Positions 50,393-58,772 of a DNA stretch of 64,000 nt are shown piece after piece. Both the position numbers and the translations under genes were made by a program. Below the pieces are notes generated by a model. It did not search any database, was not told the origin of the DNA, and was given only the letters and a program-made list of their open reading frames with translations. The stretch comes from Luteimicrobium sp042670205. GTDB lineage: Bacteria > Actinomycetota > Actinomycetes > Actinomycetales > Cellulomonadaceae. Numbering within the stretch: the stretch's first letter is position 1; the number at the start of each line of letters is the position of its first letter. The stretch covers positions 3,540 to 67,539 of the forward strand of contig NZ_JBHUWD010000026.1 of assembly GCF_042670205.1 (NCBI RefSeq), given 5' to 3'.

Positions 50393-51766
50393 CTAGTTCT
50401 TCGGCGCCTTGGAGGCCAGGTCCTGGCTCGAGATGACCTTCTTGATCGCAGCCTCGGCCGTCCCGATCGCCTTGTCGGGGCTGGCCGCACCCTTCATCAC
50501 GGATTCCATCGCGGTACCGACCGCGAGCGAGACGTCCCACGGGTAGGTCGGCTCCGGGATCGCCGTCGGGGCGATCTGGTTGACGACGATGTCGGACCAC
50601 GGAGCGTTCGCGGCGCCCTCGTCCTTGGCGACCGCCTCCTGCACGGACTTGCGGACGGGCACCTTCGTGAACTGCGTGTCCACGAAGAACGGCACCACGT
50701 TGGCCGGGTCGCCCGCGATCGCCCAGGTGAGGAACTTGCCCGCCGCGTCGGCGTGCTGCGACTTCGCGTCGACGACCCACTTGAAGTTGCCCAGCGTGGT
50801 CGCGGTGCGCCCGCCGGCGTCGGGCGCGTTCGGGAACGCCCCGACGCCGGTCTTCGCGAGCAGGTCCTTGTAGTCCGAGCCGATCTCGGACATCATCCAC
50901 GAGCCCGAGACCTTGAACGCGACCTTCTTCTGACCGAAGTCCTTACCCTCGACGTATGCGGCGAGGGGCTGCTTGGGCATGTAGCCGTTGTCCCAGAGCT
51001 TCTTGTAGTCGTCCATGAGCGCCCGGTAGCCGTCGTCGTCGATGTCCGGGGCCGTCCAGTCGTCGGTGAGCGCCGTGTGGCCGGCGAAGTTGTACTGCTG
51101 CCCGACGGTCGACCAGGCGAACGTCGCGGCGTCCTGCGCGGGGGCGATGCAGTACTGCCCCGACTTCAGGGTCGGCTTGATCTTGGCGCAGTCCGCGAGC
51201 AGCTCGTCCCACGTCGTCGGACCGTGCTCGGGATCGATTCCAGCCGCCTGCAGCATGTCCTTGTTCCAGAACAGCACCGACTGCGCCTCGAGCAGCAGCG
51301 GGTACGCGTAGTACGTCCCGTCCAGCTCCGACACCGGCTTGGCCGCGTCGATGATCTGGTTCAGGGCGTCGTCCGGGACGATCCCGTCGAGCTTGTGGAG
51401 CTGACCTGCGTTGACGGCGTCCTGGATGGAGCCGGAGTGCGTGTAGATGTCGGGCGCCTTGCCCGCGGCCTGGGCGGCCTTCATCTTCTGGTCCCAGGCG
51501 TCGGCGGGCACCTCGGTGTCCACGACCTTGATCTCCGACTGGGAGTCGTTGAACTTCTTGACGATGTCCTTGTACCAGGCGTTCTCGGGCGGGGTGAACG
51601 TGCGGTGCCAGAACTGGATCGTGGTCGTGCTGCCGGCCCCGCCACCCCCCTTCGCCTCGTCGTCCTTGCTCTGGCCGGGTGTGCTCGATCCGCAGCCTGC
51701 GAACATCAGGGCGGCCGCCGCGGCGGCCGACACGCCTACGAAGAGCTTGGTGCGTCGGGTGTGCAT
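50393..51766 (-). CDS. CUT1 sugar-binding lipoprotein
   Basis: The 457-residue family 1 solute-binding protein has a basic N-terminus, a hydrophobic stretch and the lipobox FAGC (Cys25), then a Gly-rich linker. The mature part begins TTTIQFWHRTFTPPENAW and has typical segments (PDIYTHSGSIQDAV, YAYPLLLEAQSVLFWNKDML, KVAFKVSGSWMMSEIG). The ATG at 51766 follows GAGGAGGG. It is the first gene of the transporter operon and is controlled by the LacI operator at 51893-51904. The ligand is predicted to be a D-arabinan fragment (inference). Confidence 0.92.
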   Translation of the reverse strand: MHTRRTKLFVGVSAAAAAALMFAGCGSSTPGQSKDDEAKGGGGAGSTTTIQFWHRTFTPPENAWYKDIVKKFNDSQSEIKVVDTEVPADAWDQKMKAAQAAGKAPDIYTHSGSIQDAVNAGQLHKLDGIVPDDALNQIIDAAKPVSELDGTYYAYPLLLEAQSVLFWNKDMLQAAGIDPEHGPTTWDELLADCAKIKPTLKSGQYCIAPAQDAATFAWSTVGQQYNFAGHTALTDDWTAPDIDDDGYRALMDDYKKLWDNGYMPKQPLAAYVEGKDFGQKKVAFKVSGSWMMSEIGSDYKDLLAKTGVGAFPNAPDAGGRTATTLGNFKWVVDAKSQHADAAGKFLTWAIAGDPANVVPFFVDTQFTKVPVRKSVQEAVAKDEGAANAPWSDIVVNQIAPTAIPEPTYPWDVSLAVGTAMESVMKGAASPDKAIGTAEAAIKKVISSQDLASKAPKN

Positions 51767-52075
51767 GTGTCCCTCCTCAGGAACACGGCTCGTCAGTGAG
51801 CCGTCGAGGTCTCCGGCCTGTCGGCCGACCGCATCGAGGGAGCGACGACCGGTCTGGGTCGTCGTCGATCCGCATCACGTGACACAGTAGAAGAAATCGA
51901 TTTCAGACGCAACGGCCCGGACGCATCTCCACCGGTTCGTGACCTTCGGGCCGGATCCGCGCCGGCTTCGGTCCGGGCGACCCCACGCCCGCGCGCCCAC
52001 CCCGCCCAGCGCTCCTGCGACGCGCCCGCGCAGAACAAGTCCCGTTCTCCCGCGCGACGTCGCAGGTGCCCTCGG
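51767..52075. other. 309-bp gene-free stretch upstream of the binding-protein gene
   Basis: The left half holds the LacI-controlled promoter (51884-51912) and a leader of about 110 nt before the ATG. The part from 51913 to the stop of the TPR gene at 52076 shows no convincing gene, hairpin or repeat. Short open frames there look like chance. Confidence 0.6.
51884..51912 (-). promoter_or_regulatory. LacI-controlled promoter of the ABC transporter operon
   Basis: On the reverse strand TTGCGT (51907-51912), a 17-bp spacer and TACTGT (51884-51889) form the promoter. The perfect palindrome GAAATCGATTTC (51893-51904) lies in the spacer. The layout is the same as at 46065-46093. Confidence 0.85.
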
Positions 52076-52534
52076 CTACTTCGAGGAGGACGCGGCAGTC
52101 GCGTGGAGCTTCACGGCGTGCCGCAGCGCCTCGCGCGCCCGACGCCGGTCCCCCGACGCGTCGTAGGCGAAGCCCAGGTTGAACCAGGCGCGCCAGTCGT
52201 CGGGCGCCGCCTCGACGTCCGCCTGACGGAGCGCGAACTGCGCGTCCGCGGCATCACGGTCGATCCGGCCGCCGGGCGAGCGGGGCAGGTCGTCGACGGG
52301 CAGCCCGCCCTGGGCGTGGAGCTCGTTCGCGAGGCCCTGGACGCGGGACGCGAACCACCACTCGCGCCCGATGTACCAGAGCGCGAGCACAGGGATGACG
52401 ATCAGGCAGACGCCGATCGCGATCCCTACGGCCTCACCGGAACCGAGGAGCGCGACCACCGCGCGGCCGATCGCGAAGGCGTACACCACGAGCACGGCGG
52501 TCGCGAGCAGCGCCCCGAGCAGTCCCTTGCGCAT
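52076..52534 (-). CDS. Membrane-anchored TPR-like protein upstream of dapB locus end
   Basis: The 152-residue protein has two N-terminal membrane helices (about residues 5-30 and 34-55), then a soluble part ending in one tetratricopeptide-like repeat (DDWRAWFNLGFAYDASGDRRRAREALRHAVKL). It begins at the ATG at 52534, 10 bp after the dapB stop, so it is probably in the pnp-dapB transcript. Such a gene follows dapB in several actinobacteria. A scaffolding role is possible, but no function is established. Confidence 0.82.
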   Translation of the reverse strand: MRKGLLGALLATAVLVVYAFAIGRAVVALLGSGEAVGIAIGVCLIVIPVLALWYIGREWWFASRVQGLANELHAQGGLPVDDLPRSPGGRIDRDAADAQFALRQADVEAAPDDWRAWFNLGFAYDASGDRRRAREALRHAVKLHATAASSSK

Positions 52535-52544
52535 CGTCGGCCCC

Positions 52545-53333
52545 TCAGCCGAGGTCGAGGACGTGCTCGAGCCCGACCGTCAGCCCGGGCCGCCGGGTGA
52601 CCTCGCGCACGGCGAGCACGACACCCGGCATGAACGAGACCCGGTCGAACGAGTCCTGGCGGATGACGAGCTGCTCGCCGACGTTGCCCAGGAGGATCTC
52701 CTCGTGCGCGACGAGCCCGCGCAGGCGGACCGCGTGCACGCGCACCCCGTCGACGTCGGCGCCGCGGGCCTCGAAGCCCGACTCCGTCGCGTCGGGGCTC
52801 GGCGCGACGCCGGCCGCAGCGCGCGCGGCGGCGACCGCGCGGGCCGTGTGCGTGGCGGTGCCGCTGGGCGCGTCGAGCTTGTCAGGGTGGTGCAGCTCGA
52901 TCACCTCGACCGACTCGAAGTAGCGCGCCGCCTTCGTGGCGAACGTCATCGCGAGCACCGCGGACAGCCCGAAGTTCGGAGCCACGATCACCCCGAGGTC
53001 GACGCCCTCGGCCGCGCGACGGGCGAGGTGCTCGTGCACCCGCGCCTGACGCTCGGCGGTCCACCCCGTCGTCCCGACGACGACGTGCACCCCGGCGCCG
53101 AGCGCCGCGTGCACGTTGTCCTCGGTGACGTCGGGCCGGGTGAAGTCGACAGCGACGTCGGCGCCCGAGTCCGCCAGCGCCTGCGCGACGTCGTCGCCGC
53201 GGGTCACGCGCGCCACCAGCTCGAGGCCGGTGGCGGCGTCGATCGCGTCGCAGGTCGTACGGCCCATGCGGCCGTCGGCGCCGAGCACCGCCACGCGCAG
53301 CGCGGTCGTCGTCGGGGTCCCCTGGTCGGTCAC
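52545..53333 (-). CDS. dapB: 4-hydroxy-tetrahydrodipicolinate reductase
   Basis: The 262-residue enzyme catalyses the NAD(P)H-dependent step after DapA in lysine and diaminopimelate synthesis. The Rossmann motif is VAVLGADGRMGRTT, and the catalytic signature is IELHHPDKLDAPSGTA. GTTGW and APNFGLS are also present. The start GTG at 53333 has GGAAGG upstream. dapA, dapB and dapF are all in this window but in three separate places. Confidence 0.96.
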   Translation of the reverse strand: MTDQGTPTTTALRVAVLGADGRMGRTTCDAIDAATGLELVARVTRGDDVAQALADSGADVAVDFTRPDVTEDNVHAALGAGVHVVVGTTGWTAERQARVHEHLARRAAEGVDLGVIVAPNFGLSAVLAMTFATKAARYFESVEVIELHHPDKLDAPSGTATHTARAVAAARAAAGVAPSPDATESGFEARGADVDGVRVHAVRLRGLVAHEEILLGNVGEQLVIRQDSFDRVSFMPGVVLAVREVTRRPGLTVGLEHVLDLG

Positions 53334-53387
53334 GCGGTCACCTTCCGGTCGGTATCGGCGGGCACGGTCTGGGCCGCCTCGGGGAGG

Positions 53388-54725
53388 TCAGTCGCCGAAC
53401 GGGCCGACGCGCACCACGGAGCGCGGGCGGGACGCGAGGTCCGCCGCGAGCTCGCGGACGTCGTCAGCCGTCACGGCGCGGATGCGCTCGAGCGACTCCT
53501 CGAGCGTCATGAGCTCGCCGTAGACGAGCTCGGCCTTGCCGAGCCGGCTCATGCGCGAGCCCGAGTCCTCGAGGCCGAGGACGAGGCCGCCGGAGAGCTG
53601 CCCGACGCTGCGCTGCAGCTCCGCGTCGGTGATGCCGCCGTCCGCGAACCGGTCGAGCTCCTCGCCGAGGATCTTCGTGACCTGGTCGACCTTCGCGGGC
53701 GCGCAGCCCGCGTACAGGCCGAACGTGCCGAGGCCGCCGTGCGCGGACGCGAACGAGTACGTGGAGTACGCGAGGCCCCGCTTCTCGCGGATCTCCTGGA
53801 ACAGGCGCGAGCTCATCCCGCCACCGAGGACGGCGTTGAGCACGGACAGCGTGAAGCGGCGGTCGTCGGTCGCGGAGATGCCCGTCGAGCCGATGACGAC
53901 GTTCGCCTGCTCGACGGCGCGGCGCACCGTGAGCTCGTGGGGTTCCGTCCCGATCCCCGACGTGTCACCGGCGTCGCTCGACCTCCGCGCGCGCGGTGCG
54001 AGCGCCGGATCGAGGTCCCAGCCGCCCGAGACGAGCGCGTCCGAGACCTGGGAGACGAGCGCGTCGTGGTCGACGCCGCCCGCCGCCGAGACGACGAGGG
54101 TCTCGGGCCGGTAGTGCCAGCGGTAGTGCTCCCAGACGGCGTCGCGCGGGACCGCGCGGATCGTCTCGGGCGTGCCCCCGATGGGGCGGCCGAGCGCGTG
54201 CCCTGCCAGCACGGTCTCGGCGAAGCGCTCGTGCACGACGTCCGACGGGTCGTCGTCGTTCATCGCGAGCTCTTCGAGGATGACCTCGCGCTCGGTCTCG
54301 AGCTCGTCCGCGTCGATGGCCGCGGAGGTCACCATGTCGGTGATCACGTCGACCGCCATCGGCAGGTCGGTGTCGAGCACCCGCGCGTAGTAGCAGGTGT
54401 GCTCCTTGCCGGTGGCCGCGTTGGCCTCGCCGCCGACGGCGTCGAACGCCTCGGCGATGTCGAGCGCCGTCCGCCGGACGGTGCCCTTGAACAGCAGGTG
54501 CTCGAGGAAGTGCGTGGAGCCGAAGTGCCCGTCCGTCTCGTCGCGCGACCCGACCCCGACCCACGCCCCGAGGGACGCGGACCGCTGGCCGGGCAGGTGC
54601 TCGGAGATGACGCGCACGCCGCCGGGCAGGACGGTGCGACGGATGGTCGCGCCGTCCTGCCCGGCGATCAGCTCGCCGTCCGTGCCGGGGGCGCCGGACG
54701 GGACGAGCGGGAGTGCGTGCGGCAC
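53388..54725 (-). CDS. M16-family zinc metallopeptidase
   Basis: The 445-residue pitrilysin-type peptidase has the inverted zinc motif HFLEH in STHFLEHLLFKGT and the distal Glu in EREVILEELAM. The second, inactive half-domain shows GGGMSSRLFQEIREKRGLAYSTYSF. It starts with a GTG one base after the pnp stop, so it is coupled to pnp. pnp-M16-dapB is a standard actinobacterial order. The substrate is unknown; it is probably a cytoplasmic oligopeptidase-like enzyme. Confidence 0.94.
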   Translation of the reverse strand: MPHALPLVPSGAPGTDGELIAGQDGATIRRTVLPGGVRVISEHLPGQRSASLGAWVGVGSRDETDGHFGSTHFLEHLLFKGTVRRTALDIAEAFDAVGGEANAATGKEHTCYYARVLDTDLPMAVDVITDMVTSAAIDADELETEREVILEELAMNDDDPSDVVHERFAETVLAGHALGRPIGGTPETIRAVPRDAVWEHYRWHYRPETLVVSAAGGVDHDALVSQVSDALVSGGWDLDPALAPRARRSSDAGDTSGIGTEPHELTVRRAVEQANVVIGSTGISATDDRRFTLSVLNAVLGGGMSSRLFQEIREKRGLAYSTYSFASAHGGLGTFGLYAGCAPAKVDQVTKILGEELDRFADGGITDAELQRSVGQLSGGLVLGLEDSGSRMSRLGKAELVYGELMTLEESLERIRAVTADDVRELAADLASRPRSVVRVGPFGD

Positions 54726-54726
54726 G

Positions 54727-56997
54727 TCAGGCGTTCGCCTCGGCGTCCGCGGCCGGCGCGGCCGCGTCGTCGGACGAGCCCTCGGCCTTGTCCTCCGCCG
54801 CGTCCTCGGTGACCGCGTGCAGCGACAGCTTGCCGCGCGGGTCGATCTCGCCGATCTCGACCTGGACCTTCTGCCCGATGGACAGGACGTCCTCGACGTT
54901 CTCGACGCGCTTGCCGCCCACGAGCTTGCGGATCTGCGAGATGTGCAGCAGGCCGTCCTTGCCCGGCGAGAGCGAGATGAACGCGCCGAACGACGTGGTC
55001 TTGACGACCGTGCCGACGAAGCGCTCCCCGACCTCGGGGACGTGCGGGTTCGCGATCGCGTTGATCGCGGCCCGGGCGGCCTCGGCCGACGGGCCGTCGG
55101 TCGCGCCGATGTAGACGGTGCCGTCGTCCTCGATCGAGATGTCGGCGCCCGTCTCCTCCTGGATCTGGTTGATCATCTTGCCCTTCGGGCCGATGACCTC
55201 GCCGATCTTGTCGGTCGGGACCTTCACCGTGATGACGCGCGGCGCGTTCGGGGACATCTCGTCCGGGACGTCGATCGCCTCGGCGATGACCTCGAGGATC
55301 GTGAGGCGGGCCTCACGCGCCTGGGTCAGCGCGTCCGCGAGGACGGAGGCCGGGATGCCGTCGAGCTTCGTGTCGAGCTGGATCGCGGTGACGAACTCGC
55401 TCGTGCCGGCGACCTTGAAGTCCATGTCGCCGAAGGCGTCCTCGGCGCCCAGGATGTCGGTCATCGCCGCGTAGCGGGTCTTGCCGTCGACCTGGTCGGA
55501 GACGAGGCCCATCGCGATGCCCGCGACCGGCGCGCGCAGCGGGACGCCCGCGTTGAGCATCGACAGGGTCGACGCGCACACGGAGCCCATCGACGTCGAG
55601 CCGTTGGAGCCCAGCGCCTCGGAGACCTGGCGGATCGCGTAGGGGAACTCCTCGCGCGACGGCAGCACCGGCACGAGAGCCCGCTCGGCGAGCGCGCCGT
55701 GGCCGATCTCGCGGCGCTTCGGCGAACCTACGCGGCCCGTCTCACCGGTCGAGTACGGCGGGAAGTTGTAGTTGTGCATGTAGCGCTTGCGCGTGACCGG
55801 CCCGAGCGAGTCGATCTGCTGCTCCATGCGCAGCATGTTCAGCGTGGTGACGCCCAGGATCTGGGTCTCGCCGCGCTCGAACAGCGCCGAGCCGTGCACG
55901 CGCGGGATGACCTCGACCTCGGCGGACAGCGTGCGGATGTCCCGCAGGCCACGGCCGTCGATGCGGAAGCCGTCGGTGAGGATGCGCTGGCGGACCAGCG
56001 ACTTCTGCACCGAGCGGTACGCGGCGGAGATCTCCTTCTCGCGGCCCGCGAAGGCCTCGGCGAGCTCGCCCTGGACCTCGGCCTTGATCTCGTCGAGACG
56101 GGACTCGCGGTCCTGCTTGTCGGCGATCGACAGGGCCTCGCCCAGGCGCACGGAGGCAGCGGCCTCGACCGCGGCGTAGGCGTCGGGCTGGTAGTCCGGG
56201 AAGAGCGGGAACTCGGCGGTCGGCTTGGCGGCCTTCGCGGCGAGCTCGAGCTGCGCCTCGGCGAGCGCGCGGATGAACGGCTTCGCGGCCTCGATGCCCT
56301 CGGCGACGACCTGCTCGGTCGGGGCGGTGGCGCCCTGCTCCTTGATCAGCGTCCACGACTCGTCGGTGGCCTCTGCCTCGATCATCGCGATAGCGACGTC
56401 GGACGCGCCTTCCTCGGTCGTGACGATGCGGCCCGCGACGACCATGTCGAACACGCCGCGCGCGCTCTCCGAGTAGCGGGGGAAGCCGACCCACTGACCG
56501 TCGATCAGGCTGACGCGGACGGCACCGACCGGGCCGGAGAACGGCAGGCCGGAGATCTGCGTCGAGATCGACGCCGCGTTGATGGCGACGACGTCGTACG
56601 GGTCGTCCGGGTGGACCGCGAGGACGGTCTCGACGACCTGGACCTCGTTGCGCAGGCCCTTGACGAACAGCGGGCGCAGCGGGCGGTCGATCAGACGGCA
56701 CGTGAGGATCGCCTCGGTGGACGGGCGGCCCTCACGGCGGAAGAACGAGCCAGGGATCTTGCCGGCGGCGTACTGCCGCTCCTCGACGTCGACCGTGAGC
56801 GGGAAGAAGTCGAACTGGTCCTTGGGATGCTTGCCGGCCGTCGTGGTCGACAGGATCATGGTGTCGCCGTCGAGGTAGGCGGCCACGGAGCCCGCGGCCT
56901 GGCGGGCGAGTCGCCCGGTCTCGAAGCGGATGGTGCGGGTGCCGAAGCGACCGTTGTCGATCACGGCCTCGGCGAACTGGATCTCGGGACCCTCCAC
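54727..56997 (-). CDS. pnp: Polyribonucleotide nucleotidyltransferase (PNPase)
   Basis: The 756-residue PNPase degrades RNA 3'-5' by phosphorolysis. It has two RNase PH domains (first core RFETGRLARQAAGSV; second LSAEVEVIPRVHGSALFERGETQ with PPYSTGETGRVGSPKRREIGHGALAERAL), then KH (KIGEVIGPKGKMINQIQEETGADI) and S1 (VGERFVGTVVKTTSFGAFISLSPGKDGLLHISQI) domains. The GTG at 56997 follows GAGGAGG. The open frame upstream is spurious. It follows rpsO, with hairpins in between, as in many bacteria. Confidence 0.97.
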   Translation of the reverse strand: MEGPEIQFAEAVIDNGRFGTRTIRFETGRLARQAAGSVAAYLDGDTMILSTTTAGKHPKDQFDFFPLTVDVEERQYAAGKIPGSFFRREGRPSTEAILTCRLIDRPLRPLFVKGLRNEVQVVETVLAVHPDDPYDVVAINAASISTQISGLPFSGPVGAVRVSLIDGQWVGFPRYSESARGVFDMVVAGRIVTTEEGASDVAIAMIEAEATDESWTLIKEQGATAPTEQVVAEGIEAAKPFIRALAEAQLELAAKAAKPTAEFPLFPDYQPDAYAAVEAAASVRLGEALSIADKQDRESRLDEIKAEVQGELAEAFAGREKEISAAYRSVQKSLVRQRILTDGFRIDGRGLRDIRTLSAEVEVIPRVHGSALFERGETQILGVTTLNMLRMEQQIDSLGPVTRKRYMHNYNFPPYSTGETGRVGSPKRREIGHGALAERALVPVLPSREEFPYAIRQVSEALGSNGSTSMGSVCASTLSMLNAGVPLRAPVAGIAMGLVSDQVDGKTRYAAMTDILGAEDAFGDMDFKVAGTSEFVTAIQLDTKLDGIPASVLADALTQAREARLTILEVIAEAIDVPDEMSPNAPRVITVKVPTDKIGEVIGPKGKMINQIQEETGADISIEDDGTVYIGATDGPSAEAARAAINAIANPHVPEVGERFVGTVVKTTSFGAFISLSPGKDGLLHISQIRKLVGGKRVENVEDVLSIGQKVQVEIGEIDPRGKLSLHAVTEDAAEDKAEGSSDDAAAPAADAEANA

Positions 56998-57204
56998 GGG
57001 TGCCCTCCTCATCTTCGAAGGCCGCCTCATGCGGGGCGGGGCGTCCGGGCGTCGGACGACTGGTCGTCGACGCCCGTGGCCCGGCCCCCTGCCAGCTGGT
57101 CTTCGATCGAGGTCCACGGAGCCGTGTCCGTCGATGCACGACGGGCGGGTCCGGGGCCCACTACCGAGGACCGAACGTGGCGGCGAGGCGGCGGGATGGA
57201 CGGT

Positions 57205-57222
57205 GGCCCGCCGGGGCGGGCC
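57205..57222 (-). terminator. Second hairpin in the rpsO-pnp gap
   Basis: GGCCCGC and GCGGGCC pair around a 4-nt loop, 10 nt downstream of the stronger rpsO hairpin. It may be a processing site in the pnp leader, comparable in position to the RNase III site of the enterobacterial rpsO-pnp leader. Confidence 0.4.
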
Positions 57223-57232
57223 TGATACCGGA

Positions 57233-57261
57233 CCGGCCCGGTCCGCGAGGGACCGGGCCGG
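57233..57261 (-). terminator. rpsO terminator/attenuator hairpin
   Basis: A perfect 12-bp stem (57233-57244 with 57250-57261, loop GCGAG) lies 11 nt after the rpsO stop on its strand. It should end or attenuate transcription before pnp, or protect the rpsO mRNA. Confidence 0.75.
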
Positions 57262-57272
57262 GCCGGGGAAAA

Positions 57273-57542
57273 TCAGCGGCGCAGACCGAGACGCTCGATC
57301 AGGCTGCGGTAGCGGTTGATGTCGATCTTCTGCAGGTAGCCGAGCAGGCGGCGGCGCTGGCCGACGAGCAGGAGCAGGCCACGACGGCTGTGGTGGTCGT
57401 GCTTGTGCTCCTTGAGGTGCTCGGTCAGGTCCTTGATGCGCTGCGTGAGGAGCGCGACCTGGACCTCCGGCGAACCGGTGTCGCCCTCGGACGTCCCGTA
57501 CTCGGTGATGATGCGCTGCTTGGTGGCGGTGTCGAGGGGCAC
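57273..57542 (-). CDS. rpsO: 30S ribosomal protein S15
   Basis: The 89-residue S15 is of full family length. GDTGSPEVQVALLTQRIKDLTEHLKEHKHDHHSRRGLLLLVGQRRRLLGYL is split here only by type: the GSPEVQ, HKHDHHSRRGLL and RRRLLGYL contacts to 16S rRNA are all present. The GTG start follows AAGGAGA. A TAGGCT box at 57630-57635 may be its -10. The upstream gap 57543-57758 shows no further gene. Confidence 0.98.
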   Translation of the reverse strand: MPLDTATKQRIITEYGTSEGDTGSPEVQVALLTQRIKDLTEHLKEHKHDHHSRRGLLLLVGQRRRLLGYLQKIDINRYRSLIERLGLRR

Positions 57543-57758
57543 AGTTCTCCTTGGATGTTCGTTGCGCGGTGCACCAGGGCATGTCCACCTGGGCGCTCTT
57601 TGTCCGCGGCCGGTCGAAACGGCACACCAAGCCTACCAGCAGGTACGGTCCCGACCCGAACCGGACCGGCCCGGGCCGCGCCGTCCCCCCGGCGAGGAGC
57701 GTCACCGTGAGCACCGCGTGGCGCGCGGCCGCGTGCCGGACGCCGTGGCGAGGTGGGC

Positions 57759-58739
57759 CTAGCGAGGCGGGGTCGGGCGGGACGTGAGATCGACGGTCCG
57801 CGGGTCGGCCTCCGGGTCGAGCGGCGGGAAGGACAGGACCTGCCCGCCGGGGTTGACGCGCGGGTCGCTCGTCCAGCACAGCGCGAGCGCTGTGGCCGCG
57901 TCGCCCGCGGGATCGGGGTCGGTGTCGGCAGCCACGGTGAGGCGCGCGAGCTGGTCGGTCAGGGCGAGCCGGGCGGCGTCGGGCTCCTCGCCCGGCATCA
58001 CCATCGAGCCCCAGCCGTCCCAGAGCAGCGTCTCGACGCGGTGCCGGTGCGCGACGTCGGCGAGGACGTACCGCTGGACGAAGCTCGGCCCCTCGAGACC
58101 CACGGCCCCTGGCGCGACACCGTACGTCGCGAGGTCCGTCCGACCGGCACGGTGGGCGAGCCACGCCTCGGCCGCCGTCTCGAAGGGCGAGCCCTCGCCC
58201 GTGGGCAGGTCGTGGACGTCGAACGAGAAGTCGTCCTGGCCGAGCTCGGGGTCGAACCGGACCCAGCGCGTGCCGTCCCACCGCTCGGCGACGACGTGGT
58301 CGTGGGAGTAGCCCGCCTCGAAGTACCCCGCGAAGCCGAGGCGTGTGCGCGCGGGGACGCCGTGCTGGCGCAGGATCGCGACGGACAGGAGCGAGTGGTC
58401 CCGGCAGCACCCGCCGACGACGCACGCGTCGGCGCGGGGTGCCTCGAGCGGTCCGGGCTGCCGCTGGGTCGCGACGTCGAGGATCGTCGCGACCCAGCGC
58501 GAGTCGACGTCGCCCTGCTGGACGTCGGTGAGCCGGTGGGCCTCGCCGCGGTAGTGGAGGATCGTGCGCGTGACCGCGCGGTGGAGCGACTCCGGGTCGG
58601 TGCCGACGGCGTCGAGCAGGGCGGCGTGGGCGCCCGGGTCGCTGAACGGGCTGTGCGTCGCGTAGTCCCGGAGCGTCGGCGCGACGACGTCGGCGGCACC
58701 CGGGGCGCGGACGCCGTGGAGCGTGTCGAGGATGTCCAT
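57759..58739 (-). CDS. Transglutaminase-like domain protein
   Basis: The 326-residue cytoplasmic protein has a papain/transglutaminase-type triad: Cys in VVGGCCRDHSLL, His in GYSHDHVVAE and Asp in WVRFDPELGQD. LRQHGVPARTRLGFAGYF fits the bacterial transglutaminase-like superfamily. It probably acts as a protease or amidase-like enzyme; no substrate can be given. It lies 33 bp downstream of a MerR gene on the same strand, which suggests co-regulation. The pair sits between ribF and rpsO and looks like an accessory insertion. Confidence 0.82.
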   Translation of the reverse strand: MDILDTLHGVRAPGAADVVAPTLRDYATHSPFSDPGAHAALLDAVGTDPESLHRAVTRTILHYRGEAHRLTDVQQGDVDSRWVATILDVATQRQPGPLEAPRADACVVGGCCRDHSLLSVAILRQHGVPARTRLGFAGYFEAGYSHDHVVAERWDGTRWVRFDPELGQDDFSFDVHDLPTGEGSPFETAAEAWLAHRAGRTDLATYGVAPGAVGLEGPSFVQRYVLADVAHRHRVETLLWDGWGSMVMPGEEPDAARLALTDQLARLTVAADTDPDPAGDAATALALCWTSDPRVNPGGQVLSFPPLDPEADPRTVDLTSRPTPPR

Positions 58740-58772
58740 GCGCTCACGTTCCCCCCTGCCCCAGGGGCAGGG

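Noticed and set aside
51230..51241. Extra LacI operator inside the binding-protein gene (GGGATCGATTCC)
   Set aside because: It matches only 9 of 12 positions and lies in coding sequence without a nearby promoter.
54397..57225. 942-residue forward open frame over pnp
   Set aside because: It is antisense to pnp, whose domains are complete, and has no recognisable domain.
57707..57760. Possible 17-codon leader peptide (GTG after GGAG) between rpsO and the transglutaminase gene
   Set aside because: No gene follows on the same strand that it could control, and the composition is like chance.
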